Made by a program: the position numbers and the translations under genes | Assembly (NCBI GenBank): GCA_021401465.1 | Contig: JADDMT010000065.1 | Coordinates: forward strand, 1 to 64,000 | Source: Teratosphaeria epicoccoides | Lineage: Eukaryota > Ascomycota > Dothideomycetes > Mycosphaerellales > Teratosphaeriaceae | Direction of reading: 5' to 3' | DNA length: 64,000 bases | The notes under the pieces: model-generated | Databases searched by the model: none | Seen by the model: the letters and a program-made list of their open reading frames with translations, nothing else | What the model was told of the DNA's origin: nothing | Shown here: positions 47,228 through 60,358 of the stretch, piece after piece | Position numbering within the stretch: the stretch's first letter is position 1 | How the letters are laid out: each line of letters opens with the position of its first letter

Positions 47228-48600
47228 AGGATGGCGGAGTCTTGGGTCTTGTATTGGAGATCACTCGTATCTCTCCGCCGAGGTCACTTTCAAAGGCACT
47301 CTCGACTGCTGGCCCCATGTAGCGAGAGCGTGGGTCATTGCTCGTGAGCTTCGGACTGTCCTCATGAGTCGATGATCCACGAGCCTTCACGACTTACCAT
47401 GTCAAATCATGCAAATACCTACTCATCAACACCGCCTGAGCGCCTGCCAGCTATAGCAATGCCCGTTTCGATGACGCACTCCACACGCTAGACCCTTCCA
47501 GCAACTCCATTATCCTTAAGCCATGATGTATTGACCGACCACTCGAACCACTAGTCCAGCCACATCAACTGCAGCAGTCATACTCGCACCATAAAGGCAA
47601 CGAGGACTTTCTCCTCCTTGGACGATCTCGATCTGCGTCAGGAGCACGAGCATCTTCTTCTGAGGAGAGCCGAATGGCCAAGGTCTGGCGAAACTTATAG
47701 GTTGGGGTATGCGAAGTAAGAGCTTCCGGTCGAGTGAGGTAGTCGAGTTCATGCAATGCTTCGCCTCTCCAGCGTTTCAATGGATGGCTGGGTGTCAAGT
47801 TGTGATAGTATGGATGCGCCGCTAGGCGGTGTCCAGATCGAGAACACGACGGCCTCTGCCGACTCTGACCGGGAGCCTTTGTACTGTCCATCATCATCCA
47901 GCAGTCTGTGGCCAGGGTCTCGAGAACCGAAGGCTTTGATGTATCTACTTAGGGGGTTATGCTGCTGCTGTTGTTGCTTTTGTTGAGATTGCCGTCATGA
48001 CCTTTTCATCGCCATGCCAACAGACATCTTGCGGGCTCGGCAATAGGACGTACCTCAGCCGTCCTCTCTATCTTGAATCTCATACCGTCGCGAACCACAG
48101 TAAGCAGTGTATCTTAGATCTGTCGTTACACCGAAGGATCCTCGGATGGTGACGCGCTCCAAGCCGCGAATGAACCCTGCGCGCCGAGACGAAGCTGTTC
48201 TCACCTCCACGTCCCTTGGTCCACACCTCCAACAGCATGCGCAAAGCTATAGATGACCGCCTCGCACGAGCGGTTGCGACCACGGCGATACACGACACGC
48301 TCATTGCCCTACTGGCCGTGCTATCGTGTCCTGAAGGAAGCTTCCGCAGTCTCTCCTCGACGCGGCTGCCCCCATCATGGTCTCCACACCTCCCCTTTGT
48401 GTGGCACGACTGCCGTATACACTCCAGCATCACGGCCAACGAGATCAACATGGCTCTTCCAGAGCTGCCTCAGGTGATGCCGCTCTTCTACAGCATGCAT
48501 AGATAGATATTGCTGATAGCCACGATCGACATTCTTTGCAGACGGCATAGCTCCGCATACGACTCAAGAGGATATCGAATTTACGACCACCCCCTTCCCT
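47228..48600. other. Intergenic stretch with one weak frame
   Basis: A plus-strand frame from ATG 48,237 to 48,506 (89 codons, start MRKAIDDRLARAVATTAIHD) has passable composition but no motif; it may be the relic of a gene. The rest shows nothing. Confidence 0.3.
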
Positions 48601-50390
48601 ATGAAGCCGATGTCGTGGTCCAGCTGCCTTAAAGGCGTCGGCGTATGCACTAGGCTGGCGTTGATGAGCGCCGCCGTCCTTTGGCTGCTCGGACGATGCA
48701 TAATTGTGCCTCTCCTCGTCCTACTATGCCCTGAATCAGACACCTTCTTCTACAGTCTAGCGGTCTACGGTGTCTACCCCGAGCGCTCTTGTGTCAGCTT
48801 CGACTTAAAATCTCCCGATGCGCGCATCGTGCAGTGGGACCCTACCTGCGACGAGAATGGATTCATCCTCCTGACCATGGATCGTCCTTCGATCAGCAAG
48901 CTTGGGCCAATGATACTCGACACGCGAAAAGACTTGGTCTGGATGACCGATGCGTACGGTCATGCTGCCAACCTCAAAGTGCAGATATACCAAGGACAAG
49001 ATTACTTGACTTTTTGGGCCGGCCAAAAACTCGAAGAATCGGGGCAAGGCGACTATTCTTGATCGACTCCTCGTACGAGCTCTTCAAGAGAGTCTCAGCT
49101 GTCGGCCAGAACTTGCATGGCGACTTGCACGAGTTCAAGCTGACTGAGAACGGCACTGCTCTCATCACTATATACGACAGAACGCATGTCGATCTGAGTC
49201 GAACGGCAATGGCCGGCGAGATCGATGAAGACGGGTTCATTATGGATGCCATCTTCTGAGAGATCGAGATTGCCACCAACGAGCTCCTCTTCGAGTGGCG
49301 AGCATCCCAACAGTTTGTTGACAGCCATTATCTCCATCACTCGTATGGTGCCAAGGTTACCGGCGAGGATGCATTCGACTACTTCCATATCAACAGCGTT
49401 GATAAGGATTCCAAAGGCAATTACATTGTATCACTTCGTCACTTGAATGTGCTGGTCTACATCGACGGACAGACAGGAGAGATACTTTGGGCTGTTGGCG
49501 GCAACTCCGACGACTTTATGGATATGTCTGATGGAGCAGCGACAGACTTTGAGTGGCAACATGACGCACGGTAGGTCGACGAGGAAGCGGGTCTGATCAG
49601 TCTGTTCGACAATGGCATTGCCAGACATCATTACGAGGACGCCGAGTACAGTGAAGGCCACATCATCAGGCTCGACCTTGGCCGTTGGACTGCAGAGCTC
49701 GTGCGTTCATATTGATCACCACACGACATCATCTCAGCCTCTCAAGGCTCAGTACAGATGCTGCTGGATCAAGATGCGGGAACGCAACCTCACATGTTCA
49801 TCGGCTGGGGCTCATCAGCAGCATACAGCGAGTTCGCATCGGACGGGACTTTGTTGTGCGAGGCGCATTTTGCGCCTTCCATATCGTTCTTCCTCGAGCG
49901 AGCGAAGTCATATCGTGCAGTCAAAGTATCGAGATGGGACGGGCTGCCGCAAGCTTGGGATCCGGTGGCAAAGATGCAAGGAGATCGTATCTTTGTTTCA
50001 TGGAACGGCGCCACTGTGGTCACGTTCTGGATGCTGCAGCAGGCGTTTGGAGCCAGTAATGGTGTGAATGGCGATGGACAGCTTGTGTTTGAAGATGTAT
50101 CGCGGATCGAAAAGGCTGATTTCGAGGCGGTCGTGGATCTCCCCGATAGTCACGGTTCAGACGTGCTCTACCGCATTGCGGCTCTTGATGCTGGTGGGAA
50201 TACCTTGCGCTACTCTAACACAACATTATCGTCCAGCGCTCGGCAACAGTGGCCACCTGTCTGGTCATTTGTTAGTTTGGCTTGCTGGTTGTTGTTGCTC
50301 CGGCTTACAATCACGCAAGACACCTACGAGATCTCTTCCGTTACTTCGTCGGAAGTAGAGGCGCGCACTATACCGCCTCGAGTCAAGTAG
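48601..50390 (+). pseudogene. Arylsulfotransferase-family (ASST) pseudogene
   Basis: The reading follows fungal ASST-type proteins: an N-terminal membrane segment (LALMSAAVLWLLG), then beta-propeller-like sequence with HEFKLTENGTALITIYD, GELLFEWRAS-type ELLFEWRAS, FHINSVDKDSKGNYIVSLRH, GEILWAVGG and FIGWGS. It is broken by a one-base deletion near 49,058 (frame change inside GDY-LIDSS) and by in-frame stops at 49,257 (TGA), 49,572 (TAG, probably from TGG) and 49,713 (TGA). The C-terminal 210 codons remain open and end with a second hydrophobic segment. The intact protein would be membrane-bound; its activity in fungi is unproven. Confidence 0.75.
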
Positions 50391-51495
50391 AAAACGTCCC
50401 GTTGTCAGATCGCTCCCCTTCGAGACATAGCTCTTTGCTTTCGGAGCGATGATCCACGACGAGGAAGCCGACCACATGGCCTTAGCCGCACCTAGCGTCT
50501 GCATGGCAAATCTTCTAATGCACGAAGGTGTCAGACCTGGATATATGCCAAGCAGCCACCTGAAACTGGAGGCTTGGCCGAGTAGCGGTCGATCGAGGGC
50601 TCCGAAGAATCGTTCCCGAGAGTTACTCTACTCCGTGATCAGACGCAAAAAATTGATGGAGCGAATATACTGATCGATTAGCCCTTCTGGATGATCTAGA
50701 GCTGCGTGGTAGGGAGTTTTGCTCCTTTTTGCCAAACTCGATGGCCGAAGTCAACCTAGCAGACTTGGGACAGGGCAAAGGCGCTCGATCATTACGGTCT
50801 GTATCGCTTATACCAGCGATCGTACCCTACAGCGCAGTAGTGTGTGGCAGTGTCAGCATTTAGCGAAGCAATAGCTCTATGTAACGCAGCCTATCGAGCC
50901 TCAGCGAATGCACTACACCAACCACGGCATTTGTGGCCTAGCCAATGCGGCCGCCGACTGACGGAGAATCCTGGTGCTGACCGGTGCAGATAATGATGCC
51001 GACTCAGACTGTCTCTTGGCGCGGCGATGATGGCAATCACGACAACATGAAAGGCTGGCGTTACCGATACGACTTTTGCTTGGGCTGGACACTTACCACG
51101 CCATGAGCTCCAACAACACTAAGAACACCAGGGACACTTCAGACTAAAAACTGCCCAGTGACGCCTGGTGTCTTAAATCGAGAGCCCCACGAACGCTACG
51201 AAGCATAGACGTACATGCTGGGGTGTCACAGGTGAGAACTAGGTCGTCTTATGAGGAATGGCCGACAAGTGGAAGCATGATTGAAGGTCTCAGCTCCATC
51301 GCGAAGGGGCCTTCTAGTCGTCATTTCGCCAAGGTTTCGTGTAATACACGGCACACGTGGGCACTGGCGAGGCTGAAGTACTAGTAGCTCTCAGGTTTGC
51401 CGCCAGAGATTCACATCACCTTGCGACACGGCAGAGCAGACACGTCTCTGGACATCTCTCGTCATCGGTACAACGACCTCCATTTGGGTTTCGCC
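50391..51495. other. Intergenic stretch
   Basis: No convincing frame; the short frame at 50,449-50,673 lacks motifs. The final part is the probable promoter of the DUF2306 gene. Confidence 0.4.
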
Positions 51496-52819
51496 ATGAA
51501 TATGCACGAGATCAAAACTGTCCGTTACAGCACAACATCCGTCAACAATGGCGAGGTCAGCGTCGGATCTGTCGTCGACTTATCTAGACCAGCTCCCAAT
51601 GGCTTTGTAGCTTTTATGCGCAAGCTATACCATCCTTTGGGTTTTTCGAAGGGATACAACGCCATGCTCTGGTTCCTTACCATCGGCTACATCTTTGGTT
51701 TCGTGCTTTCCCGCTTCTTCTTCTTGAACTTCACTGGCATATTTTGTAACAACGAGCATCCCAAGAAATATGGAGCCGCACCCCTAGAGTGCTATTGGCA
51801 TCGAAGTCGCTCGATCTATGAGCTTGGTACACACCTAGCAAGCAGCTGCCGAGTGAGGCCGATGAAGTTTGGCTAACGTGGACACACAGGTATCAGGCTT
51901 CATCTGTACACCATTCTGCCTGCTGCGGCGCTGGCTTGCCTCCAGTTCGTCCCGAAGATCCGTCATGGAATTGTAATCTTCCATCGCTTGAACGGATATG
52001 CTGTAATTATACTATGCCTCATATCCAATGCTGGAGCAGTAATGGTATCAAGACATTCTTTCGGCGGCGACTTCAGTACACAGACATGGATCGGAGCGGT
52101 AGCTATACTTACTACTATCGCCTACTTGATGGCATGGATAAACATCAGACTTCTGCAAATCGACCAGCATCGAGCATGGATGTTGCGTACTTGGGCCTGG
52201 GTGAGACAGGTCCGAATCGTTGCCTCTGCTAGACAAGTACTGACGACTACGCAGTTCGCACAACCTGTCACATTTAGACTGATCTCACTGAGTGCGAGGC
52301 CCATCATCACCTCGCTGCGATACTGGTGAGCATTCTCCGCGAATCTAGCAGGCTGCTTTGGGCATTAACATTAGTCCTTCCAGGTATACCATAACTCCTT
52401 GCAAGCAGATTGCATCTGCCCTAGGTCGAAATGGCACGCTCGCATACTATCCAGGCTGCGCCACATACTTCAACGGGTCGAATCTGGCTCAGCAGGTGAT
52501 CGTCCACGCCGACAACAGCAGCAAGAATCCTGTGGAGGTCAATGCGGCCATTGCCATCTCGTTCGGCACCTGTGGCTGGCTCGCGCTCTTGCTGCATACC
52601 CTTGCTGTCGAGTTATACGTAAGTCTCCGTACATATCGCAAGTTTGCTGACGATGGAAAGCTGACGTCTTTCTGCAAGCTTCGTCTGACGCCTGCAGAAT
52701 CAGAAAGGTTGAAACGGGTTTCATACGAGCGTCAGCTCAAGAAAGGATTCAAGAACCCAGGCTGCGCAGGTCTTGTAGCGGAGCGTTTCGGCGACGCAGA
52801 GCCCTACAGAGTGACGTGA
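51496..52819 (+). CDS. DUF2306 family membrane protein
   Basis: Five exons (51,496-51,826; 51,890-52,200; 52,255-52,325; 52,384-52,618; 52,679-52,819) give 362 residues in one frame. Seen are a first membrane helix (YNAMLWFLTIGYIFGFVL), then KIRHGIVIFHRLNGY, further helices, and the family hallmark QIDQHRAWMLRTWAW. A last helix (FGTCGWLALLLHTLAVELY) follows, and the C-terminal LTPAESERLKRVSYERQ. The function of these fungal membrane proteins is not known. Introns 2 and 4 (54 and 60 nt) have no stop and keep frame; intron 4 uses an AAG acceptor and is the least certain. An in-frame TTG upstream of 51,496 is not a credible start. Confidence 0.75.
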
Positions 52820-53599
52820 AGGCAGACGCGCTGCACTGGTCCGAAGTATGGTGATGGTGCGTTACCTGAGCTACAGCACTTGAAGACAATGTCAAGGGGA
52901 TCATTTGGAGGCCGGCAAAATGTGGCTCTTGACTCGATCACAACAGCATGTGATCTGCCAAAATGGTAAGTGCGACGAGACACCCTACCGGGCTATGATA
53001 TACAACAAGTCCGTCAACTGTCAGTACTGTGCCCGTATTAATCACACACATCCGTTATCCGCAACTCTTGACTCGACTACGCGATCAGCGCCTGCATTCC
53101 GGCCACGTCTTTGTTTTCAGATTGTGCTTGTAAGTCCTGGCCTCGACTGGCGATCGTGACATGAAACAAGACGTCGCGCACGAGCGGGTGGCGTGCTCAT
53201 GACCTCAGATATGTCGACAGTGGAGGTGGGTCGGCTCAGCAGGCCATGTCCTTGGCTGTTTTATGTGGCGTGCGGCTGATCGAAGGAATCAACACCACCT
53301 CTCGACTCAACGAGGCGACGTCCATCGCTGAGCAGCCGCGGGAATGTAAGAATATCTCTGACATGCAGCCCATCCCAAATGCAGACGGAGCCGGTACACG
53401 GCATCGCTATAACCCCTGCAGCGCGGCGTGGCAACATGTGCCTCTGACCACGCTGAGCGTCATGAATCTCAGGCGACGGAAGAGCCCTTCGCAAGACCAG
53501 AAGAGCGGAGAGCATCTGGACTTTCATTTTAGCCTATGCAAGAGCTCATGAACCAGCATTTGACTGGCGCAAATAGTACATGGGATTGGCAACAAGCGT
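52820..53599. other. Intergenic stretch
   Basis: Only short overlapping frames without motifs. The left flank of the HET remnant may begin within the last part. Confidence 0.4.
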
Positions 53600-55330
53600 G
53601 TGGCCATCAATCGAACCGATGCTTTCATTACCAGTCGAGTCCGGCAATCATACGACGCCCTGTCCTACACATCGACCTCTGGTAGCCGGACTGAAAACGT
53701 CACATGCAACAATAGACAGACGTCTTGCTGGAACTTCGACCCTTCTCGCAGCTTCGCCGCGCTTTCGTGATACTGATAAAGTCAGGACCCTCTGGATTGA
53801 CCAGATATGCATATGCCAAGACAGGACTTTCGAGCGCAACCAGTAAGTTCGAACGTTGGGTGACGTCTTTAAAGCCACTCAGGAAGTTGTTGTCCGGCTT
53901 GGTGACGACTGTGATGATCGCGGAGCGGATATGCAGCTTGCAAAGCAATCACGCCATATATCGCTCAGCACCGCGGCATAGCAGAGATTCGCCCATGCGA
54001 CCCCGACTCGTCTGGCTTGCCACTACACGATCGTCGAAGTGGGAAAGCCTTCGCGGCTGACCCAAGGAGGCCGTGGTTTTTGAGGACTTGGGTAGTGCAG
54101 GAGGTGGTGCTGAACCCGCAAGTTGAGCTCGTGTTGGCTGCAAATTCTCTGACTTCGGAATGAGCTGGAGTCGATCGTGTCGCTGCTGGGGGATCCTCCG
54201 CCCACAGACTGGCAGCTCGATCAAGCCATCTTTGCGGCAGAGCTGCCAATCCCCGGGATTCACAGTATCAGGTCACGCCATCGCCGGACGACCACGACCG
54301 CGCTTCCTGATGCGACGCTCGACGTGTAATAAGTAGGAAGAGTGTTGTGTTGGAGCCTGGATTAGCTGAAGCCCCAGCAAGAGGCGAACCTGCTTGATGT
54401 CACGCCGGTTGGGCGCAATCGATCCTCGTGACAAAATTGATGCGCTACTCGGCCTAGGCAAGCACGATATCATTCCTGACTGAATCAATGTCACCGGAAT
54501 AGGTAGGTCTTCACCGACTTTGCATTACAGACGATGGGTGCAGCGACAGCAGCGCTCCCCAGGTGTGAGGCACTCAACGCGGACCTGTCATCCCACATTC
54601 GCGAAAAGGGACGGGCACTGGTCCTCGAATCCTGCGCCGGTCGACAGCACCAGTGTCTTCCAGCCCTTGCCAGTCGGCTTCCTGATTGGACCGTCCACCT
54701 GGCGTCTCGGCCGCTCGTGTTTGGCTTCGGCGTCCAGAAATTTGCAGCTGGCGAAGCGGGCTCGACTAGACATATGGATCGAGCCTCCAGCTGAGCGGCA
54801 TTCTGGTTATACGATGCAAGCTGTCGGTATGTGCTGCTGGATATTGATGAAAACAATGATCCTCATTCTTCGATTTCGGCGTGGTGGGATGAAGCCTCTG
54901 GTAGTTCCCTCACTCGAATCGCTCGACCACCAGGCAGCCCATGTTATATCGACGCATTCGAGTCAACGCGAAGACAATCAATGCTTGCCCTCATGGGTAC
55001 TTCGTAGGAGAAATGCGGCATAGACGTAGAAGTAGCTTGCTGGATCACGTTATGACTTCCACAACGGACGCTGTGCACAATGCTGCGCAGACACGGACAC
55101 TACTACGAAGCCCTACACTTGGCAGAGTCATGACTGGCAGCTCGACGGGCTTCCCAGGCTTAGTGCCGCATGGCACAGGTGTATTTATGCGGGTCGAAGG
55201 AGACGTCGTCGTAATAGTTCGCGGCGCAGATGCCCCTCATGTTCTTCGTCCCATGGCGAGACCTACAAGCCGATCGGAGAGGCATGTGTTGACGGTCTCA
55301 TGGAAGGTGAAGCGCCGGATTTCAGTTCCA
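53600..55330 (+). pseudogene. HET-domain (heterokaryon incompatibility) pseudogene
   Basis: Fragments in changing frames follow the HET family order: SYDALSYT (53,649), VRTLWIDQICICQD (about 53,790) and ERNQ-stop-VRTLGDVF (about 53,835, TAA in place of a second Gln codon). RPWFLRTWVVQEVV follows at about 54,068, then DPRDKIDALLGLGKHDIIPD (54,424) and DWTVHLA (about 54,688). The C-terminal block GFPGLVPHGT…GDVVVIVRGADAPHVLRPM ends in IGEACVDGLMEGEA (55,275-55,315). At least two frame changes and several stops make it non-functional. HET proteins trigger cell death after fusion of unlike hyphae. The N-terminal start is not preserved. Confidence 0.75.
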
Positions 55331-56574
55331 TGGGAATCGACGTCACAATCGGAAGAGAACAGCGAGCCAATGGACGGAGTCCGAGCGTCAACCGACGTAG
55401 GGCAGATATCCCACACACCTACACCAGTATGATAGCTCTTGGGCCGTTTGTTGTTGGCACAAGAGCCTCGAAAGCACGGGTGAGTACCATACCAATCTGG
55501 ACCCGAAGTCGGAATGGCTTCTGCGCCGCGGCGCGTGCGTCAGTAAGCATTCTGATTCTCTGTCATGCGATCTGTTGCCGACCACGCGGACGTCAAACGC
55601 CTACAGTAGTGACAATGCGTGGATCGACATTGGACAGCTTATCTCCGATCAATCTACATTGTGATGAAGTGGCGAGCCACATCGTCGGGACCTCATCTCG
55701 TGCAAGCCAGGTTGCAACCTGCAGAAACGCCCGCAATATGCCGGCAGTGAAGCCCTGCAGGCTGTTGAACAGCTTCGGGGTAGATAGGTAAAGAAGGCGT
55801 CCGTATCGCCAGCCCACGATGAATCAGCGCCGGGTTCTTGGATGCGAAACCCGGTTGTGAGATCCCGCGGATCGGGAAAAATTGACCAGCATCGTGGGGG
55901 CAGGCGCCAGGTGCTTGCTTGTGAACATGAAGAATGACAGACCAATGCACGGCACTGCGAGGATGCAAAAGTACGCCTCTGCGTGCGCCGTAAGTAATTG
56001 CTTGCTCGCTCAATGGACGACTGGGCCACCAGCCATGGACTCATACAGTGATCCGGTCGCAAGCAAGCCAGAAAACTTAATCTCCGTCTCATTGATCTCT
56101 CTGATCCTCGCAGGCGCGGGTTCTAACTGCTTGATTCTGTAGACTTGCGATGTCTGAAAGCGGCGCAGCTCTCGGACCAAGTCAAAGTGAATCGTCTATT
56201 ATGCCGGATCGTCCTGATACAAAGCTTGCCACGTCGTGAGTGTTGAGATTTGGGCCGCAAACGTGGACGAGCACTTCGAGTGCAGGGATGGTGTACTCAG
56301 AACAACGAATGGCAGTACAACTTCACGCTAATGGCCAAGGATGTCTCGAAATCTAGGCCGCATCTCACGCAAGGATTCCGAGCACCATTTTTGTCGCCGA
56401 GATACCAGATGAACGCATACTTGCGGCATGCTTGTCATGGCACCCGCGCACGTCAATTTCGCATTTAGTTGTTGACACCTGCTTCGTGGAACGTCTGTCA
56501 CTTAGATCACTTCGACTGGGCGGTCCAAGATTGTTGTGTATCAGACACTTCTATTCTACTTGACGTCTGCAGCA
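55331..56574. other. Intergenic stretch with possible decayed frames
   Basis: On the minus strand near 55,990-55,900 a hydrophobic stretch reads FCILAVPCIGLSFFMF, like a membrane helix, but it cannot be extended into a family-like protein. It may be the relic of a membrane protein gene. Nothing else was recognised. Confidence 0.3.
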
Positions 56575-57393
56575 ATGGCGGGACCGTCGCCAAATCCAGC
56601 AGGCGGGCCAGGACCACGTCCAGAGGAATTCTTCAAGGAGAAGGCCAGACAGAGGCAACACCCAGATTGGCGTCACTACGGTTCCGAGCCCAGGCCGAAA
56701 CAGCAACCAGATTCCCAGCAATACGTCCCCGACGAACCTCGTGGCCGCCAGTACAGCCTGACCAGACTTCCATCGTCGAGAGCATCCTCGCCTTCTCCTC
56801 GACGAGACTCTCCAAGTCCAGTCAGACGAAAAGCCCAAGGCCGCTATGGCGAACCTCAATACCGACGCTACCCAAACAAAGATTCCCGGGAATACTCCCG
56901 ATCGCGTTCCCGCCGGCGGAGCCATCACGAGGAGGAGGAAGAAAATATGTCGCCCTGGTTCATGAGGAAGGAGTTGTGGGCAACTGTAGCGAGCATCGCT
57001 GGCGTGGCCGCAGCGACCTTCTCCGCGAATGCGACGCTGCGGTCGGCCAAAGCTACCAAAGCAGCTGCCTCAGCCTCTCATCGAAGCGCCAATGCGTCCA
57101 CCAGGATTGCAAACGGCAATGACCTGCAGACTCGCGCTACTATAAACACGGCAGTAGCCGCTGGTCATCAAGATCACCGTGGTAATTACTTGGGCCCGAT
57201 GCCAGCTGATCCTCGGGCCGTTCGGCCACCACGAGCGAGACGATCGTCTTGGGACCGAGCCGTCCACGGTGGCGAGCCGGAGCGGCGGCACTCCCCCGAC
57301 CGTCGTGGCCGCAGCTCTCGATCATCTGGTCGAAGTCACAGAAGGAGCCGTCGTGATGACAACCTGCTCGAGCGAGTACTTGCCCAGGCGTAG
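56575..57393 (+). CDS. Basic, Ser/Arg-rich hypothetical protein, 272 aa
   Basis: The open frame from ATG 56,575 has 272 codons; an upstream GTG in frame is not a credible start. The protein is mostly low complexity: Pro/Gly/Arg-rich start, an RSRSRRRSHHEEEEE stretch (about residue 110), and an Arg/Ser-rich end (RRGRSSRSSGRSHRRSRRDD). In between lies a conserved-looking segment KELWATVASIAGVAAATFSA followed by an Ala/Ser/Lys helix, perhaps membrane-associated. RS-type tracts are typical of RNA-binding or nuclear proteins, but no folded domain is visible. Confidence 0.55.
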   Translation: MAGPSPNPAGGPGPRPEEFFKEKARQRQHPDWRHYGSEPRPKQQPDSQQYVPDEPRGRQYSLTRLPSSRASSPSPRRDSPSPVRRKAQGRYGEPQYRRYPNKDSREYSRSRSRRRSHHEEEEENMSPWFMRKELWATVASIAGVAAATFSANATLRSAKATKAAASASHRSANASTRIANGNDLQTRATINTAVAAGHQDHRGNYLGPMPADPRAVRPPRARRSSWDRAVHGGEPERRHSPDRRGRSSRSSGRSHRRSRRDDNLLERVLAQA

Positions 57394-58464
57394 CTGGCCC
57401 GTCGTCGATGTCGCCGTCACTTCGAAGCCAAAGACGCCCCACTGTTTCACGCACGGATAGATTGTATCGACCCACGGCCGGCATGCTGAAGGAAACGATG
57501 AGCAGCGGCAGGCGCTTGTGCGCTGCACCTCTGGCCGCCACATTGTGGAGACTCGCACGCCACCTGGATGCTTTTTCACATCAATCGACTTGCAAATACA
57601 TTGGCTATTAGTAACGTGTTTTGAGCGTTCTGGCATGGCGTTCTGCGAGCGGCCACACTGGCTGCTGTTTTCCCGCCTTGGCCTGCGTAGGGCTATGCAC
57701 ATGAGCATTCTGCTACAAGCTACGGCTGCAACGGCTGCGACGGCTGCGGATATCAGAAGAATAATGGAGCTGTAGTATGAGTTTGGCCCAGCGGATGCTA
57801 GCGTCCTTCCAAGCGTTCGGTGAGGGCGTTCTGAATCAGCGATCCGAATTATTCGTTCTTCTGATATTGAGTAGGTCGCAAGTGAGGGCGCCATGCGGAT
57901 CAGGTGTGGGTTGCGTCTGGTGCGTTGCGTCCAATAAGTCGGTAATCTAGCTTGCGGCGTGAAATATATCACAAGTCACCTCACGCCATGGACCACGGCC
58001 AAACTTCCACTGCAACAGTGTCTTTTCCGGATTCTTCCTCGGCCTCCTCTCAACTACGACCACCGTAAAAACTTCCGGATCACGTTGGTGTCCCCGAGAA
58101 TATCCACACCACAGCAGCGGTATGAAGGGACAGTTGCAGCCATGATCCTGTAAGCGTGCATGAGAATGCGGTGACGGGGGTACTTTTGACCGAAGGGTCT
58201 TGGCTAGATAGGTGTTCCTTCTCATAGCTCCGACTTAGATAGAGACACCACCAATCAACACACATAATAAGAAGCCCTGCCACTCGATATGACATCATGA
58301 ATCCGAGAAACACCCTGACGATACAATTGCATTATTAAGAATCAACGTCACGGGCAAATTTCTAGCCTTCTGCTATCTCGCCTTGAAACAGCCTGTCTTC
58401 GTTCCTTGCTACCAGGCATTCATTTGGCTGTCCAAAGGGGAGAGTCGACGAACGTGTAGCAACG
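57394..58464. other. Intergenic stretch
   Basis: Several frames overlap on both strands (up to 216 codons on the minus strand, 57,322-57,972), but with composition unlike protein and no motifs. The promoter of the OYE-type gene is expected near the right end. Confidence 0.4.
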
Positions 58465-59868
58465 ATGACTTCCCATCACAATCTCACACACCAGCCTGTA
58501 AGCAACCCGCCAGACAGACTCCCATGCACGACGTGGGCTCCTAACGACTTTCGACGTTTTGCATCTAGGAGGAGGAGCCTCATAACGAGAATCGGGCTGC
58601 TCCCGGGATCTCGTACTTCACTCCCGCTCAAATCCCTCGGGCAGGTACCGCACTCGTTGTCGAGGGCCAAAACAGCGTTCCGAAGCTGTTTCAACCTCTC
58701 AAGCTTCGGGGCATGACTCTGCAGAATCGTATCATGCTGTCTCCGCTGTGCCAGTATTCGGCAGAGGATGGGCATTACACGATGTGGCACAAGACGCATA
58801 TTGGAGGGATAGTCCAGCGTGGTCCTGGACTTACTTGCATCGAAGCGACTGGCGTGACTCCGCAAGGCCGCATTACTCCCGAGGATGTCGGGTTGTGGAA
58901 GGACTCGCAGATCCAACCGATCGCAGAGGTTGTCGAATTTGCACACAGCCAGGGTCAAAAAATCATGATCCAACTTGCGCATGCAGGCAGAAAGGCATCA
59001 ACCGTGGCTCCCTGGTTGAGTGGCGGAGCAGTTGCTGGTCCCGAGCTCAACGGCTGGCCTGACGACGTTTGGGGCCCGTCTCCGATCTCCTGGAACGAGA
59101 ACCACGCGCCTGTGAAAGAGTTGTCTTTGAAGGACATAGAGGATCTCAAGCAGGCCTGGGCTGACGCTACGAAGCGGGCGCTGGCGTGTGGGTTCGATGC
59201 AATCGAGATCCACAACGCCCACGGCTACTTGCTGCACTCGTTCATTTCACCCGTCTCCAACAAGAGGACCGACAAGTACGGTGGTAGCTTTGAAAATCGG
59301 ACGCGTCTGACGCTCGAGATTGTGAGTTCAGCCACGAGATTGAACTGGGTCCAACAGCTGATGCACGCGGCAGGTCGACGTCGTTCGCAGTATAATTCCT
59401 CCGGACATGCCTCTGTTCCTGAGAATCAGCGCGACCGACTGGCTCGAGGAGCAGAGCGATGAGTTTCCAGAGTCTTGGACGGGCGACGACACGGCCAAGT
59501 TAGCACCCATACTCGCCCAGCATGGTGTTGACTTTTTGGATGTGTCATCAGGCGGTAACCACCCGAAACAACATCCGCACGTAAAACCGGCCTATCAGGC
59601 ACCATTCGCAATCCAGGCTAAGAAGGCAGTGGGCGACAGGCTTCATGTCGGTAGTGTCGGGGCAATCGAGAACGCCCATTTGGCAAACGATCTGCTCGAG
59701 AAGGACGGCCTAGACATGGTCACTGTTGGCAGAGCTTTCCAGAAGAATCCCGGACTAGTTTTTCAGTGGGCCGACGAGCTGGACCAGCAGGTGCAAATGC
59801 CGAACCAGATCCGCTGGGGTTTTGCAGGCAGAGGCAAGCCGACGGGTACTCCCGTCACGGTAGACTAG
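58465..59868 (+). CDS. NADH:flavin oxidoreductase, old yellow enzyme (YqjM-like)
   Basis: Three exons (58,465-58,497; 58,569-59,321; 59,374-59,868) encode 426 residues. Both introns (71 and 52 nt) have GT-AG ends, and splicing restores frame: MTSHHNLTHQP joins EEEPHNENRA, and TLEI joins VDVVRSI. The FMN-binding barrel shows NRIMLSPLCQYSA near the start, MIQLAHAGRKAS, the substrate-binding HNAHGYLLHSF (about 225), DKYGGSFENR and VTVGRAF near the end. The CQYS motif places it with the YqjM-like class. Such enzymes reduce activated C=C bonds with NAD(P)H, in detoxification or secondary metabolism. The substrate cannot be told. Confidence 0.9.
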
Positions 59869-60358
59869 ACCTTTTGCCCGGAGTGAGTGCATCTACTGAA
59901 TCGTTGAGCCGAATATTCCGTGAAGCAATGAATTGCTGTCTGTCATGGCACTTACTCAACCTAGCATTGTCGGGAATCCTAAAATATAGACTTCCAAAGG
60001 GTAGAGGTGCCATCTTTGCGTTTGCTAGCTAGGCGGAGTGCGAACGCCCCGTCGATTGCTCAATTTGCTGCGTTGCGATGTGTCGCCAATACATCTTTTT
60101 AAGCCGTGAAGGCGCTGGAACCAAAGCACATAGCAGCGGATAGCATCTCTATACATTACCACCAATAAGTTGTTTTATGTCCGGATAGCATCTCTATACA
60201 TTACCACCAATAAGTTGTTTTATGTCCATATGCCATGCTCTGTATAGAAGTTTCGTGACCTGAAGCTGTTCGTTCAGATAAGCATGCTGTAATCTGCCAC
60301 CCTCGGCGATTTTTGGTCGTAAGGCTGTATGTATTATGTACATCTATTGATTTGGCCT
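59869..60358. other. Intergenic stretch between convergent genes
   Basis: 3' flanks of the oxidoreductase (plus) and tannase (minus) genes. It contains the 45-bp tandem duplication listed separately; nothing else was seen. Confidence 0.45.
60138..60227. repeat. Perfect 45-bp tandem duplication
   Basis: The unit starting GGATAGCATCTCTATACATT and ending TTTTATGTCC is present twice head-to-tail (60,138-60,182 and 60,183-60,227) without a mismatch, so the duplication is recent. It is non-coding. Confidence 0.9.
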